The notes under the pieces are model-generated. The model had not been told where the DNA came from. It made no database searches and saw nothing but the letters and a program-made list of their open reading frames with translations. Of a stretch of DNA of 64,000 bases, positions 44,300 to 52,204 are shown in pieces. The position numbers were made by a program, and so were the translations under genes. The stretch comes from Pilosibacter fragilis (GTDB lineage Bacteria > Bacillota > Clostridia > Lachnospirales > Lachnospiraceae). Within the stretch, counting starts at the first letter, position 1, and every line of letters starts with the position of its first letter. The stretch spans positions 1 through 64,000 of the forward strand of contig NZ_JAVYJB010000012.1 in assembly GCF_032490495.1 (NCBI RefSeq), read 5' to 3'.

Positions 44300-44540
44300 G
44301 GAGATATACAGGAGAAAAGCTGATTGCTCAGAAAGGAGTGTCTGAATGACATACCGAAACATCCAATACGCCCAAATGACAATCCAAAAAGATTGATGTA
44401 GTATTTGTGCATTATAGAGAAAAAATTTCCACTGTTTCACCGATGAAAAAGCGTTCGTTTCGTTTTACTGCATTTATCCACAGCATCCGATCCTCAAAAA
44501 TCGAACCACACGATTTTTCGAAAAAATATACACTGGATTT

Positions 44541-44607
44541 GTGGATAGCAGTACAGAGCATCTGGAATTTCATGGAAATATCCCAGATGTTCTGTATTGT
44601 TATCCAC
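44541..44607 (+). repeat. Long inverted repeat in the IS66 leader
   Basis: GTGGATAGCAGTACAGAGCA pairs with the segment ending TGTTATCCAC, a stem of about 28 pairs including G-T pairs. Confidence 0.75.
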
Positions 44608-44697
44608 CGTCATAATGACGAAAGGGAAACAGCCGCCAGGTGGCAGAAACTGTAAAAATCTGGTACAATGAACTCATGAAGAAAAGGAGTTCCTGCC

Positions 44698-45327
44698 ATG
44701 GCGATCAAGTACACAGAAGAACAACTAAATAGCGTTGACAAGTCTATGCTGATCCAGATGTTTTTGAACCAGCAGGAGCAATTGGAAAAAGTCAGTGCCG
44801 ATTCGTTCCTGATCATAAAGCAGATCCAGGCGATCTACCGGGAGGAAGGAAAACTCAAAGAACTTTCATCAAAAGAAAGACTTGTTCAGCGTCAGGTGGT
44901 TGTAAAACCACTGGTAGATGCTTTATTTGTGTACCTGAAACAACACGAAAATGAAGTCGGTACGGAAAAACTGAGGGAAGCTTTCATTTATGTATTAAAT
45001 CAGGAAAAATACCTCCGGGTTTTCCTGACCGATGGGGATGTTCCAATGGACAATAATGCATCCGAGCGTGCGATCCGCGGATTCTGTGTCGGTAAGAAAA
45101 ACTGGCAGATGATCGATACCATCAATGGTGCAAAATCATCCGATATCATTTACAGCATTGCAGAAACAGCAAAAGCGAATAATTTAAAGCCATATGAGTA
45201 CTTTGAATATCTTCTGACAGAGATTCCGAAACATATGGATGATACAGACCGATCTTTCTTAGATGATCTGATCCCGTGGTCAAAAAATTTGCCGGAGAGT
45301 ATTCGAAAACCAAAGAAGATCAATTAA
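44698..45327 (+). pseudogene. IS66 transposase TnpC, internally deleted fusion (209 residues)
   Basis: IS66 TnpC proteins are about 500 residues. Here the first 33 residues (IKYTEEQLNSVDKSMLIQMF plus a short coiled coil) are joined directly to the C-terminal third, which has DVPMDNNASERAIRGFCVGK (the last catalytic Glu of the DDE site) and IYSIAETAKANNLKPYEYFE. The zinc-binding region and the first two catalytic Asp residues are gone. The frame is still open, so it may be translated, for example as an inhibitor, but it cannot transpose DNA. Confidence 0.82.
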
Positions 45328-45406
45328 GCCAAGCCGCAAAAGCGGCTTTTGACTGGTTCAGTACTTGCTATGGAGCGTTTAATTTTCGATATCATTTTGA
45401 CATAAA

Positions 45407-45453
45407 GCAGGGCTGCCGTATTAGCAAATATTGCTAGGCGACAGCCCTCTTTT
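45407..45453 (+). terminator. Terminator behind the IS66 remnant
   Basis: AGGGCTGCCG...TTAGCAA pairs with TTGCTA...CGACAGCCCT, followed by CTTTT. Confidence 0.8.
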
Positions 45454-45469
45454 GGATGAAACTTATTTT

Positions 45470-45715
45470 CTATATATAATATGGAACAGGAGCAGCTTTG
45501 GGGGTGTTATTACCAAAACCAATTACACACCATAGCAAAAAAGTAAAAAATAGTAAGCAAATGATAACATATGTATACATTAGATATCGAAAGAATGATG
45601 TCCCTTTTCTTGTCATTAATAAAACACAACAAATGAAAAAGAAGAGACTTACAAGTCCAATAAAAATTGAATTAAAAAGGAGTGGTACTATTATGCTAAT
45701 TAACCCTGTAATCAT
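45470..45715 (-). CDS. Small hydrophobic membrane protein (81 residues), partner of the secreted peptide
   Basis: An 81-residue frame rich in Ile, Leu and Phe with about three membrane helices (around residues 3-22, 22-40 and 47-72) and a basic loop TRKGTSFFRY. The ATG at 45715 lies inside the last codons of the upstream small gene and overlaps it by 20 bases, a coupled arrangement. An ATG at 45748 would be a longer alternative. No family is recognised. In a small operon with a secreted peptide it could be an immunity, export or receptor protein. Composition is very AT-rich compared with the chromosome around it. Confidence 0.5.
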   Translation of the reverse strand: MITGLISIIVPLLFNSIFIGLVSLFFFICCVLLMTRKGTSFFRYLMYTYVIICLLFFTFLLWCVIGFGNNTPKAAPVPYYI

Positions 45716-45875
45716 TTGAAAGGATATTGGTATCTGATTCAACAACATTTTTCATCAGTACTGATGAATCGCTATCGTTTTGTGACGTCGCCATAGCTAC
45801 AAATGTTGACATTACAGACAAAGAAATAATACTTAGTGCGGCAATAGAAGATTTAAAACACTTGTTTTTTATCAT
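45696..45875 (-). CDS. Small secreted peptide precursor (59 residues)
   Basis: Reading on the minus strand from 45875: a basic start (MIKNKCFK), a hydrophobic core (IAALSIISLSVMSTFVAM) and a probable signal-peptidase site after an Ala near residue 28, then a polar 30-residue tail TSQNDSDSSVLMKNVVESDT...SNDYRVN. The Shine-Dalgarno GAGGTGAT lies 4-5 bases before ATG and is one of the best in the region, which is the main reason to accept so short a gene. A weak promoter (TTGAAT, 18 bases, TATTAA) precedes it. No homologue is recognised. It could be a signalling peptide, a bacteriocin precursor or a small surface peptide. Confidence 0.6.
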   Translation of the reverse strand: MIKNKCFKSSIAALSIISLSVMSTFVAMATSQNDSDSSVLMKNVVESDTNILSNDYRVN

Positions 45876-46512
45876 AGAATCACCTCATTTAGAATTTTTA
45901 TTTAATATGTTACAATGATTTATGTATTCAATGGCATCATCTCCTCTTGTTAAATATAATTATCTAAAAACAATGGCGTTATTTTTAAATTATTCGTTTT
46001 ATGTCTTGATATTATCATTGGGCGAGTGAATACACAATGCATTTTATCGATATGTAAGAAATCGTAAGAAAATATAAAACATATAAGCTACAAGATTTAT
46101 AATTGAACCGGGTTATTTTTGATAGTCTGTTTATTTTTTTCTTTAAAGTATAGTAATAAACGTAATCTCGATTTCTTTTGTCCAAACTGGGCTTAAATAA
46201 TTTTCTAATCAATGCGGAACAGCTTCTAGCAGACTTAGAGAAAGATGTCATTTCTACCTGTTGAATCCTCCACTGATTTTGGCAAATCGGACGGAAAATA
46301 GCACCGTCATTTTGACGATAAGTCACAATGCTGAAGTTGAAGCGAAAATAGAAAAATCAGAGCTATTTGCGATTACTTATCCACATCCACGTAAACATCA
46401 AACCAGAATTACACGAATAAGTTTTTGCATCCACGAAAGCTTGTGGATAATTGCAAAAAGCCTCATTTTTTCTAGTAAAAAAGTTTTTTAATTTCGGCTT
46501 TTTAGACAAAAA
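45876..46512 (-). other. AT-rich island DNA without a convincing gene
   Basis: Contains the probable promoter region of the small peptide gene, stop-rich AT DNA, and toward 46370-46460 the TTATCCAC...GTGGATAA inverted pair that resembles the IS66 spacer seen at 44460-44610. A 103-codon frame on the minus strand (46015-46326) lacks a ribosome site and any recognisable domain; I take it as decayed transposon DNA. Confidence 0.5.
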
Positions 46513-46872
46513 TCAGAAATCCTTCTTTTCTTTAGAAGGACGGATGACTTTTGGCTGGTCGATTGCAAGGCCTTCCATCAGCCAGCGGAATTCCTGCCTG
46601 GTTAAAAGCCTTGCTTCCGAAGCATTGCGTGGCCATTGGAAACGACCATTCTCATCCAGACGTTTCTGGTAGAGAACAAATCCATCTTTGTCATAATGGA
46701 GTGCTTTTAACTTCCGACTGTCCCTGCCGCAAAACAGATAGAGCGCGTTGGCATAAGGATCCAGCTTATAAGTATCGCGAATAATGGCCATCAATCCATC
46801 AAAGCTTTTTCGCATATCTGTCCGGCCGGTAATGATAAAAATCTTTGCTACGCCGGACAGTTCGCCTAACAC
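46513..46872 (-). CDS. tnpB: IS66-family accessory protein TnpB
   Basis: A 119-residue protein with the IS66 Orf2 pattern: IFIITGRTDMRKSFDGLMAI at the N-terminus, ALYLFCGRDSRKLKALHYDK in the middle and QWPRNASEARLLTRQEFRWL. It is complete and overlaps the end of tnpA by 7 bases. The expected tnpC does not follow; only AT-rich island DNA does. The element is therefore split from its transposase. Confidence 0.9.
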   Translation of the reverse strand: MLGELSGVAKIFIITGRTDMRKSFDGLMAIIRDTYKLDPYANALYLFCGRDSRKLKALHYDKDGFVLYQKRLDENGRFQWPRNASEARLLTRQEFRWLMEGLAIDQPKVIRPSKEKKDF

Positions 46873-47252
46873 AGTTGCTGCAGCGCTGCGATTGTGTTTC
46901 GAATCGTTTCGCAGGCTGCCGAATTCTGGATTTCCACAGAAAAACCAGAAAAGACCAAACGAATGGCCGGGGCGGAAACAGTGGTACGATCAGGAAGTTG
47001 CTCACCTACTGCAACCGTATCAGCACCAGAAAAATCAATTGCCACAACTTCATGCTGTTCCGGGCAGGAAGACATCGGATTATCTGGTATTTCACAAGCC
47101 ATGCTTCGAAATCTCCGGATATGATAGTAAAAGTTGCTGCGTTGTATGTGATGTTGCTCACACCATGCTTTATCTGTAAGACCACTGGTGCGGCATTCCT
47201 GAATCAGCGCCATCCATTCCTGATCCGTACGTCTTGGGTGTCTTTGAACCAT
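46866..47252 (-). CDS. tnpA: IS66-family accessory protein TnpA
   Basis: A 128-residue protein with a helix-turn-helix near the N-terminus (WMALIQECRTSGLTDKAWCE followed by HHIQRSNFYYHIRR), typical of IS66 Orf1. It overlaps tnpB. With tnpB it represents the left half of an IS66 element whose right half is missing here. Confidence 0.85.
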   Translation of the reverse strand: MVQRHPRRTDQEWMALIQECRTSGLTDKAWCEQHHIQRSNFYYHIRRFRSMACEIPDNPMSSCPEQHEVVAIDFSGADTVAVGEQLPDRTTVSAPAIRLVFSGFSVEIQNSAACETIRNTIAALQQLC

Positions 47253-47383
47253 TCTTGCCCAACTCCATTCCTGTGTATTATGAGTGTGTTAGACAGGATG
47301 TGTCCAGATTTGAACCAAACTTGTCCACTGTCCAAACTCATTAGAATGATTGTTACACAGATCTTGGCTGATGAAAAGACGGC

Positions 47384-47674
47384 AGGTTATTCATCGCTTA
47401 CAATCCAGGTAAAGATTTTATCCGCAAACGCAAACTTGATTTTAAGAAAATGATGCGTCTGATTATTTCCATGGAAAGCGGAAGTCTAAATCATGAACTT
47501 CTTAAATTTTTTGAGTATGATTCCTCGGTTCCTACCGGATCTGCTTTTTATCAACAACGTTCCAAACTTTCCGTTTCTGCATTCCGTCATCTTCTCAAGG
47601 AATTTAACCTTAAATTCCCCTTAGAAAAATTTCGCGATAATTACTATGATATCTGGGCTGCTGTCCAGTCATGA
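47384..47674 (+). pseudogene. IS4-family transposase, N-terminal remnant
   Basis: The frame reads RLFIAYNPGKDFIRKRKLDF then KKMMRLIISMESGSLNHELL and PTGSAFYQQRSKLSVSAFRH, the N-terminal domain of clostridial IS4 transposases (usually about 400 residues or more). It is cut off at both ends: no start codon upstream of a TGA at 47372, and it ends after DIWAAVQS where it runs into the remains of a DMT transporter gene on the other strand. The catalytic DDE region is absent. Confidence 0.8.
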
Positions 47675-47679
47675 TCCTC

Positions 47680-47840
47680 CGACCAGATTCTGTAAACAGA
47701 TCGCACGGACACGGCTGTGAGGACGATAACGGCACCGACGATAGCCATTTTTTCCGGAATTTCCAAGCACGAAGCGGATCCCAATAAGCGCGGACAGGAG
47801 AGCTGAGGCAGAAGGATCTCCGAAAGGCCGTAAGCAGGTC
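47680..47840 (-). pseudogene. EamA/DMT-family transporter, C-terminal remnant with frameshift
   Basis: On the minus strand SASALLSALIGIRFVLG continues in another frame as IPEKMAIVGAVIVLTAVSV, together matching the last two membrane helices of a DMT-superfamily exporter. The frame slip is at about 47755-47762. The coding sequence then reads into the IS4 remnant. Insertion or deletion by the IS4 element probably destroyed the gene. Confidence 0.6.
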
Positions 47841-47895
47841 GGCGAAGCGGTGAATCGGAAAACTACGAAAAAATATCCTGGCGGGGAATTGCGAC

Positions 47896-47936
47896 CACAA
47901 GAAAAAGCTGCCCGCGAGGGACAGCTTTTTCTTGTG
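47896..47936 (-). terminator. Bidirectional terminator of the crotonase gene
   Basis: CACAAGAAAAAGCTG-CCC pairs with GGG-CAGCTTTTTCTTGTG, a very long stem with A and T tracts on both sides. Confidence 0.88.
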
Positions 47937-47975
47937 TGATGGGTTTTCTATTTTCAGGTTTGTTGATGGGCTGTT

Positions 47976-48782
47976 TTACTGCGCTTTCTGCTGCATTTTC
48001 GCAACGAGGGCGCTGGTCCTCTGACGGTAGTCGTCGAGTTCGGTGACGATTCCCATGAAAGAGGAGATAAGATCTAAGGAGGCGCGCAGAGAACTCTGCT
48101 CACCCTGTACGACTGCGCGTTTTGTGAGGCGCATAGCCTGCTGCGGCGCTGCCAGAAGCTTCTCCATATACTGCTCCACAAATGCGTCAAGCTCCGCATC
48201 CGGGACGCAGTGGGTAACGAGACCCATATCCGCGGCTTCTTTTCCCTTTAAGGTCCGGGCTGTCCAGAACAGGTCTAAAGCTTTGTCCCGGCCGACGAGA
48301 CGGGGCAGGAAATATGCTCCGCCGTCACCAGGTACAATTCCGGCATTAAAATAGCTTTCCGACATGGAAGCACTCTCCCCGGCGATCCGCACATCGCACA
48401 TGAGAGCCATGTCAAGACCGGCACCGACTGCGGCACCATGGATCTTGGCAACCACCGGTTTATCGATTTCTTCTAAAAGAAGCGGAATTCTTTGGATTCC
48501 CTTCCAGAGTGAATTCTTTCTTGCGAGGGCTGTGGAGGAGATATCTTCATGACTTTCGAAGAATCCGTCACCGGCTGCCATTGCCTTGACGTCACCGCCT
48601 GCGCAGAACGCTTTTCCGTTTCCGGAAAGCAGAAGTGCATATACATCATCGTTGTCACGGACATCTTCCAACGCTTCTGTCCAGAGACGGATCATCTCCT
48701 CGCTGAAACAGTTGAGCTGCTTCGGACGATTCAGTGTGATGCGTGCAAGGTGGTTGTGTACTTCGTAGATCAAGTCTGCCAT
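47976..48782 (-). CDS. Enoyl-CoA hydratase/isomerase (crotonase) family protein
   Basis: A 268-residue cytosolic crotonase-fold enzyme acting on an acyl-CoA. The oxyanion-hole segments are present: GNGKAFCAGGDVKAMA near residue 52 and KIHGAAVGAGLDMALMCDVR near residue 105. By my alignment the two Glu residues of classical enoyl-CoA hydratase fall on Tyr (SESYFNAGIVPGDGG) and Asp (KALDLFWTAR), so plain hydratase activity is doubtful and an isomerase, thioesterase or decarboxylase role is possible. GGGAGGAG precedes ATG. It has its own consensus promoter. Confidence 0.88.
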   Translation of the reverse strand: MADLIYEVHNHLARITLNRPKQLNCFSEEMIRLWTEALEDVRDNDDVYALLLSGNGKAFCAGGDVKAMAAGDGFFESHEDISSTALARKNSLWKGIQRIPLLLEEIDKPVVAKIHGAAVGAGLDMALMCDVRIAGESASMSESYFNAGIVPGDGGAYFLPRLVGRDKALDLFWTARTLKGKEAADMGLVTHCVPDAELDAFVEQYMEKLLAAPQQAMRLTKRAVVQGEQSSLRASLDLISSFMGIVTELDDYRQRTSALVAKMQQKAQ

Positions 48783-48816
48783 AGAATATCTCCTCCCTAT
48801 TTACTCTCTCAATATA

Positions 48817-48827
48817 CCATATTGTGG
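48817..48827 (-). promoter_or_regulatory. Operator-like palindrome at the crotonase start site
   Basis: CCACAATATGG (minus strand) lies about 5-15 bases after the predicted transcription start. Its core ACAATATG recurs in TCACAATATGAAAT at 48968-48981 and TTTCACAATACGAAAT at 52205-52220. Confidence 0.45.
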
Positions 48828-48837
48828 AACTGATTTC

Positions 48838-48866
48838 ATTATATGGAATTTTACGCAGAATGTCAA
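48838..48866 (-). promoter_or_regulatory. Consensus promoter of the crotonase gene
   Basis: On the minus strand TTGACA (48866-48861), 17 bases and TATAAT (48843-48838), a perfect vegetative promoter about 50 bases before the ATG. Confidence 0.85.
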
Positions 48867-48967
48867 GCCCTTGAAACTGGTTTTAACGTAAAATTTGCAA
48901 AAAAATATTGTCCAGAATCGAAAAATCCTGAACAATATCACAAAGCGAAAAAGTATTGCATTCTATA

Positions 48968-48982
48968 TCACAATATGAAATT
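48968..48982 (-). promoter_or_regulatory. Upstream operator-like motif, possibly shared with the NhaD-like gene
   Basis: TCACAATATGAAATT on the plus strand, 100 bases upstream of the crotonase promoter. An extra inverted pair, ATTGTCCAG/CTGAACAAT, lies at 48906-48935. Confidence 0.4.
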
Positions 48983-49022
48983 CTGTTACAGACGTAATGA
49001 TTGAACCATCCGCACACTTGAT

Positions 49023-50132
49023 TTACAGAGAGAGCAGCATCCACCCCGCCGCGCACATAATTATGAGAAATATGAGATTGTAAAGGGTGAATACCATCAT
49101 GTACGTTCCGGACTTTGCTTCCGGAATCCCAGCGTAGGCCCGGTAGGAGATCACGCTTGCCATGGATGCGATCAGGGTCCCAAGACCGCCGACATTCACA
49201 CCAAAAAGCAGAGGACGCACCGCACCGGTAAAGCCGGAGAGCAGGATTGCCGCGGGGACATTGCTGATGCACTGGCTTAAGAGAACACCTGCCGGAAATT
49301 CATGACCGGAGATCAGCTTCGTGAGGAGTCCGGAGATCGCAGGGATCCGTTCCATATTGCCGATAAAGATAAAAAAGCAGACGAATGTCAGGAGCAGAAA
49401 GTAGTCGACCCGGATAAACAACGAGCGGTCCCTTATGAGAACAGCGGCCAGGATGATGAAAAACATGACCGGCCAGGAATAGATCCGAACGACGCAGCCC
49501 AGACAGACGAGAAAAAGCGCCAGATAGAAGATCAGAGAAGTCTTCGTGGGACAGCCGTCCTGGTGAAGGGAGGTCCGGCTGAGGGTGATGGCTTTATTTT
49601 TCAGCAGAAAAACGGCAGCTACAAGCAGCAGGGCTGAGAGTACCGTTAACGGCAGCATGTATCCCACAAGCTCACCGGCAGAGAGACCAAAGGAAGAGTA
49701 GAGATACAGGTTCTGTGGATTCCCGATGGGTGTTGCCATACTGCCGAGGTTCGCGGCGATGGTCTGAAGGACGATCACAGGGATCATGAGTTCCGGAAGT
49801 CCAGCCATATTGAGGATCAGGATGGAAAACGGGACAAATGTGATCAGGGACACGTCGTTCGTGATCAGCATGCTGGAGAAAAAGCAGAGTGCTGTCAGGG
49901 TGAAGGCAAGCCGGCGTGTGGAATGCATTCCGGCGAGCAGGGATGATCCGAGATAACGGAACAGACCGATCTCCTTCAGCCCGGCGACCACCGTCATCAG
50001 GGAGAAGAGGAGTGCCAGAGTGCGGAAGTCAATGTAAGTCAGATACTCCGGTGACGGAGCGACAAAAAACATGGAGAGGACCGCCAGAACCGCTGCCGCG
50101 GAAAGGACTGGTTCTTTTTTTATGAATGACAT
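49023..50132 (-). CDS. SLC13/DASS-like anion permease (citrate transporter fold)
   Basis: A 369-residue protein with about ten helices of the ion-transporter superfamily (ArsB/CitM/SLC13). Segments MTVVAGLKEIGLFRYLG, MLITNDVSLITFVPFSILIL with the conserved N-D-V, and TIAANLGSMATPIGNPQNLYLY with the family's helix hairpin (GNPQN) support this. It ends with helices near residues 305-365. It is somewhat shorter than SLC13 members. AGGAAGG precedes ATG. The cargo could be a dicarboxylate, or sodium/protons; it cannot be decided here. Confidence 0.8.
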   Translation of the reverse strand: MSFIKKEPVLSAAAVLAVLSMFFVAPSPEYLTYIDFRTLALLFSLMTVVAGLKEIGLFRYLGSSLLAGMHSTRRLAFTLTALCFFSSMLITNDVSLITFVPFSILILNMAGLPELMIPVIVLQTIAANLGSMATPIGNPQNLYLYSSFGLSAGELVGYMLPLTVLSALLLVAAVFLLKNKAITLSRTSLHQDGCPTKTSLIFYLALFLVCLGCVVRIYSWPVMFFIILAAVLIRDRSLFIRVDYFLLLTFVCFFIFIGNMERIPAISGLLTKLISGHEFPAGVLLSQCISNVPAAILLSGFTGAVRPLLFGVNVGGLGTLIASMASVISYRAYAGIPEAKSGTYMMVFTLYNLIFLIIMCAAGWMLLSL

Positions 50133-50210
50133 GGATCGATTTCCTTCCTTATATAAATATCATGCATGCGGCAGAAGACAGAAAAACTGTATACAAAGTG
50201 CCGCCCTGCA

Positions 50211-50283
50211 ATTCAAGTCGAACATCCGAGAGACCTGGCGCGTGATTCTGGTCAGCGAAGCTGACAAATCCTATCAGAGTCAC
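50211..50283 (-). repeat. Dispersed intergenic repeat, family 4, copy 2 (inverted)
   Basis: The reverse complement starts GTGACTCTGATAGGA, has GTCAGCTTCGCTGACCAGAATCA and ends CGACTTGAAT, matching 28209-28284 over about 75 bases. Confidence 0.8.
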
Positions 50284-50324
50284 TGCGTATCCTCGCGGGA
50301 TAGGAACAACCGTGTTACTGTACA

Positions 50325-50427
50325 CGGGTAGGAATTTTCTGAACTGAAAATTCCGTACAATACAGTGGTGGTAGTGGATTTTGCCGATTTGGAATGCGAA
50401 GCATCGGCAAAATCAGTTACTGTTTGC
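50325..50427 (+). repeat. Direct repeat unit 1 (about 103 bases, two hairpins)
   Basis: Contains GGAATTTTC-TGAACT-GAAAATTCC and TTTTGCCGAT...ATCGGCAAAA hairpins. It recurs 210 bases further on. The family 2 hairpin GTTACTG...CAGTAAC (50416-50446) overlaps its end. Confidence 0.88.
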
Positions 50428-50446
50428 GCAAGGCGTGAACAGTAAC
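50416..50446 (+). repeat. Dispersed hairpin repeat, family 2, copy 2
   Basis: GTTACTG-TTTGCGCAAGGCGTGAA-CAGTAAC, one base different from the unit at 15286-15316. Confidence 0.85.
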
Positions 50447-50534
50447 CAACCGCAAAACTTCTGTAATTATTATAAACAGTGGCTTTACGAATGTAAAGAA
50501 GAAGAGTATACTGTACATGTTTGGTCATTGCACA

Positions 50535-50637
50535 CAGGTAGGAATTTTCTGACCTGAAAATTCCGTACAATACAGTGGTGGCAGTGGATTTTGCCGATTT
50601 GGAATGCGAAGCATCGGCAAAATCAGTTACTGTTTGG
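50535..50637 (+). repeat. Direct repeat unit 2 (about 103 bases, two hairpins)
   Basis: Nearly identical to 50325-50427 (a few substitutions, such as GACCTG for GAACTG and GGCAGTGG for GGTAGTGG), at an exact 210-base offset. It ends with a truncated GTTACTGTTTG. The 654-base gap 50133-50786 holds no gene beyond these repeats. Confidence 0.88.
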
Positions 50638-50786
50638 GCTTCTTTCATGCCCGTATCGACAATGATGTCAGAATAATGGAAAGCGGCAGCTCTGGATGAA
50701 AATTCCTGGGTGCCGCTAATTTACGCGGAATGGCAGCGCATAAACAGGACAGGATGTCTGCTGTTTCTGTTTGAGGGAGGAATATT

Positions 50787-51596
50787 ATGGGGAACAACAA
50801 GTTTTCAATCGCCAGTGTTGGAAACCGGCGGGCATTCCGGGATGGAGCCCGGGATGGGGTGCCGATCGCGCTCGGGTATTTTGCGGTATCTTTTTCACTG
50901 GGAATCGTGGCGCGGAATGTCGGGATGACACCGATTCAGGGAATGATCACAAGCGCACTCTGCAACGCGTCCGCAGGGGAATACGCGGGCTTTACGATGA
51001 TCGCCGCGGGGGCAGCGTATATTGAGATGGCGATCGTGACACTGATCGCGAACGCGAGATATTTACTGATGAGCTGTGCCATGAGCCAGAGAATGGATCC
51101 GGATATGCCGTTTTTCCACAGGCTTCTCATGGCATTTGATATTACCGATGAGCTGTTCGGAATTACGATTGCAAGACCGGGCTGCTTAAATCCCTGGTAT
51201 ATGTACGGGGCAATCGCATTAGCACTTCCCGGCTGGGCTGTCGGAACAGCCCTCGGTGCGCTGGCAGGTAATCTGATGCCGTGGCGTCTTGTGAGCGCCT
51301 TCAGCGTGGCACTCTACGGAATGTTCCTTGCGATCATAATTCCACCGGCGAGAAAGAGCCGCATCCTTGCAGGGCTCATCGCCATCAGCTTCGCGGCAAG
51401 CTACCTTGCGGAGCATCTGCCGGGGATCTCATCGATCTCCAGCGGCACGAGAACGATCATTCTGACTGTTGTGCTCTCATCCGCAGCAGCGATTCTCTTC
51501 CCGCATCCGGCAGAGGACAGCGCGGCTGATACTTCCAAGGAAACAACGGAAGAAACTCATGTCCATTCTGCAGACGCGGCAAAACAGGGCGCTTAA
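50787..51596 (+). CDS. azlC: AzlC-family branched-chain amino acid exporter, large subunit
   Basis: A 269-residue membrane protein of the AzlC family with about five to seven helices. Typical segments are GARDGVPIALGYFAVSFSLG, ITSALCNASAGEYAGFTMIA and ARYLLMSCAMSQRM, then the middle segment FDITDELFGITI. With AzlD it exports branched-chain amino acids or analogues. GGGAGG precedes ATG. The last 35 residues (HPAEDSAADTSKETTEETHV) form an unusually long polar His/Glu-containing tail. Confidence 0.92.
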   Translation: MGNNKFSIASVGNRRAFRDGARDGVPIALGYFAVSFSLGIVARNVGMTPIQGMITSALCNASAGEYAGFTMIAAGAAYIEMAIVTLIANARYLLMSCAMSQRMDPDMPFFHRLLMAFDITDELFGITIARPGCLNPWYMYGAIALALPGWAVGTALGALAGNLMPWRLVSAFSVALYGMFLAIIIPPARKSRILAGLIAISFAASYLAEHLPGISSISSGTRTIILTVVLSSAAAILFPHPAEDSAADTSKETTEETHVHSADAAKQGA

Positions 51597-51654
51597 AAGA
51601 AAAAGAAGTTTTTGAAAATTGTCTTGTTAAATTAAGAAGGAACACAGAAAAAAC

Positions 51655-51963
51655 ATGGAAAAGAATATTTATCTCTATATTGCGGTGATGGCGGGTGTCT
51701 CTTACATGATCCGTGTCCTGCCGCTCACATTGATCCGGAAACCGATCAAAAATCAGTTTATCCAGTCATTCTTATATTACGTCCCATATGTGACGTTAGC
51801 TGTTATGACGTTTCCGGCGATCCTCTCCGCCACAAACAGTACGGTGTCGGCGGCGCTGGCGCTGGTCATCGGAATCATCGCGGCATGGTGCGGAAGAAGT
51901 CTCCTGTCCGTTGCGGTGATCTGCTGCGCGATGGTATTCATTACGGAATTTTTCTTAGTGTAG
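51655..51963 (+). CDS. azlD: AzlD-family branched-chain amino acid exporter, small subunit
   Basis: A 102-residue protein with four short membrane helices; SYMIRVLPLTLIRKPIKNQF and FLYYVPYVTLAVMTFPAIL are typical of AzlD. It follows azlC by 58 bases and should form the bipartite exporter. AAGAAGGAACAC precedes the ATG. Confidence 0.92.
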   Translation: MEKNIYLYIAVMAGVSYMIRVLPLTLIRKPIKNQFIQSFLYYVPYVTLAVMTFPAILSATNSTVSAALALVIGIIAAWCGRSLLSVAVICCAMVFITEFFLV

Positions 51964-51997
51964 TAAAAATACATAAAACACATATATTAAATAAAAC

Positions 51998-52052
51998 AAA
52001 AGCAGTTTCGGTATCTGATCATCCATCAATCAAATGACCGTGCTGCTTTTTT
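51998..52052 (+). terminator. Terminator after azlCD
   Basis: AAAAGCAG...CGGT pairs with ACCG...TGCTGCTTTT with a loop of about 30 bases, followed by TTTA. Confidence 0.75.
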
Positions 52053-52204
52053 ACTTTATAGAAGACCGATTACGGCATTCTCGCAGGGCGTGAAAAACCA
52101 AGAAAAAAAAGCAGTACATGGCGTAGAAAAACGGAATGCGGCGGTATCCCAGACCAATGCTTTAACGTTGTAAAATAAATGAGATAAAATCCCATTGTCT
52201 GAAA

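Larger units (their letters stand above)
44380..45384 (+). mobile_element. Internally deleted IS66-family element
   Basis: The segment contains the non-coding DNA normally found between tnpB and tnpC (with TTATCCAC/GTGGATA palindromes), a tnpC reduced to 209 residues, a short AAGCCGC/GCGGCTT hairpin at 45331-45350 and the TTGCTATGGAGCG right-end-like sequence near 45366-45380. Borders are approximate because target duplications cannot be recognised. It lies opposite in orientation to the tnpA/tnpB pair at 46513-47252. Confidence 0.65.

Noticed and set aside
46015..46326. 103-codon minus-strand frame in the IS66 island as a gene
   Set aside because: No ribosome site, no recognisable domain and the DNA looks like decayed transposon spacer.
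50325..50637. CRISPR array
   Set aside because: Only two units of about 103 bases at 210-base spacing, with no short spacers and no cas genes in the window.
50280..50648. Minus-strand 122-codon frame with repeated AQTVTDFADASHSKSAKST segments as a repeat protein
   Set aside because: The peptide repetition follows from the 103-base non-coding direct repeat with strong hairpins; no ribosome site or signal.
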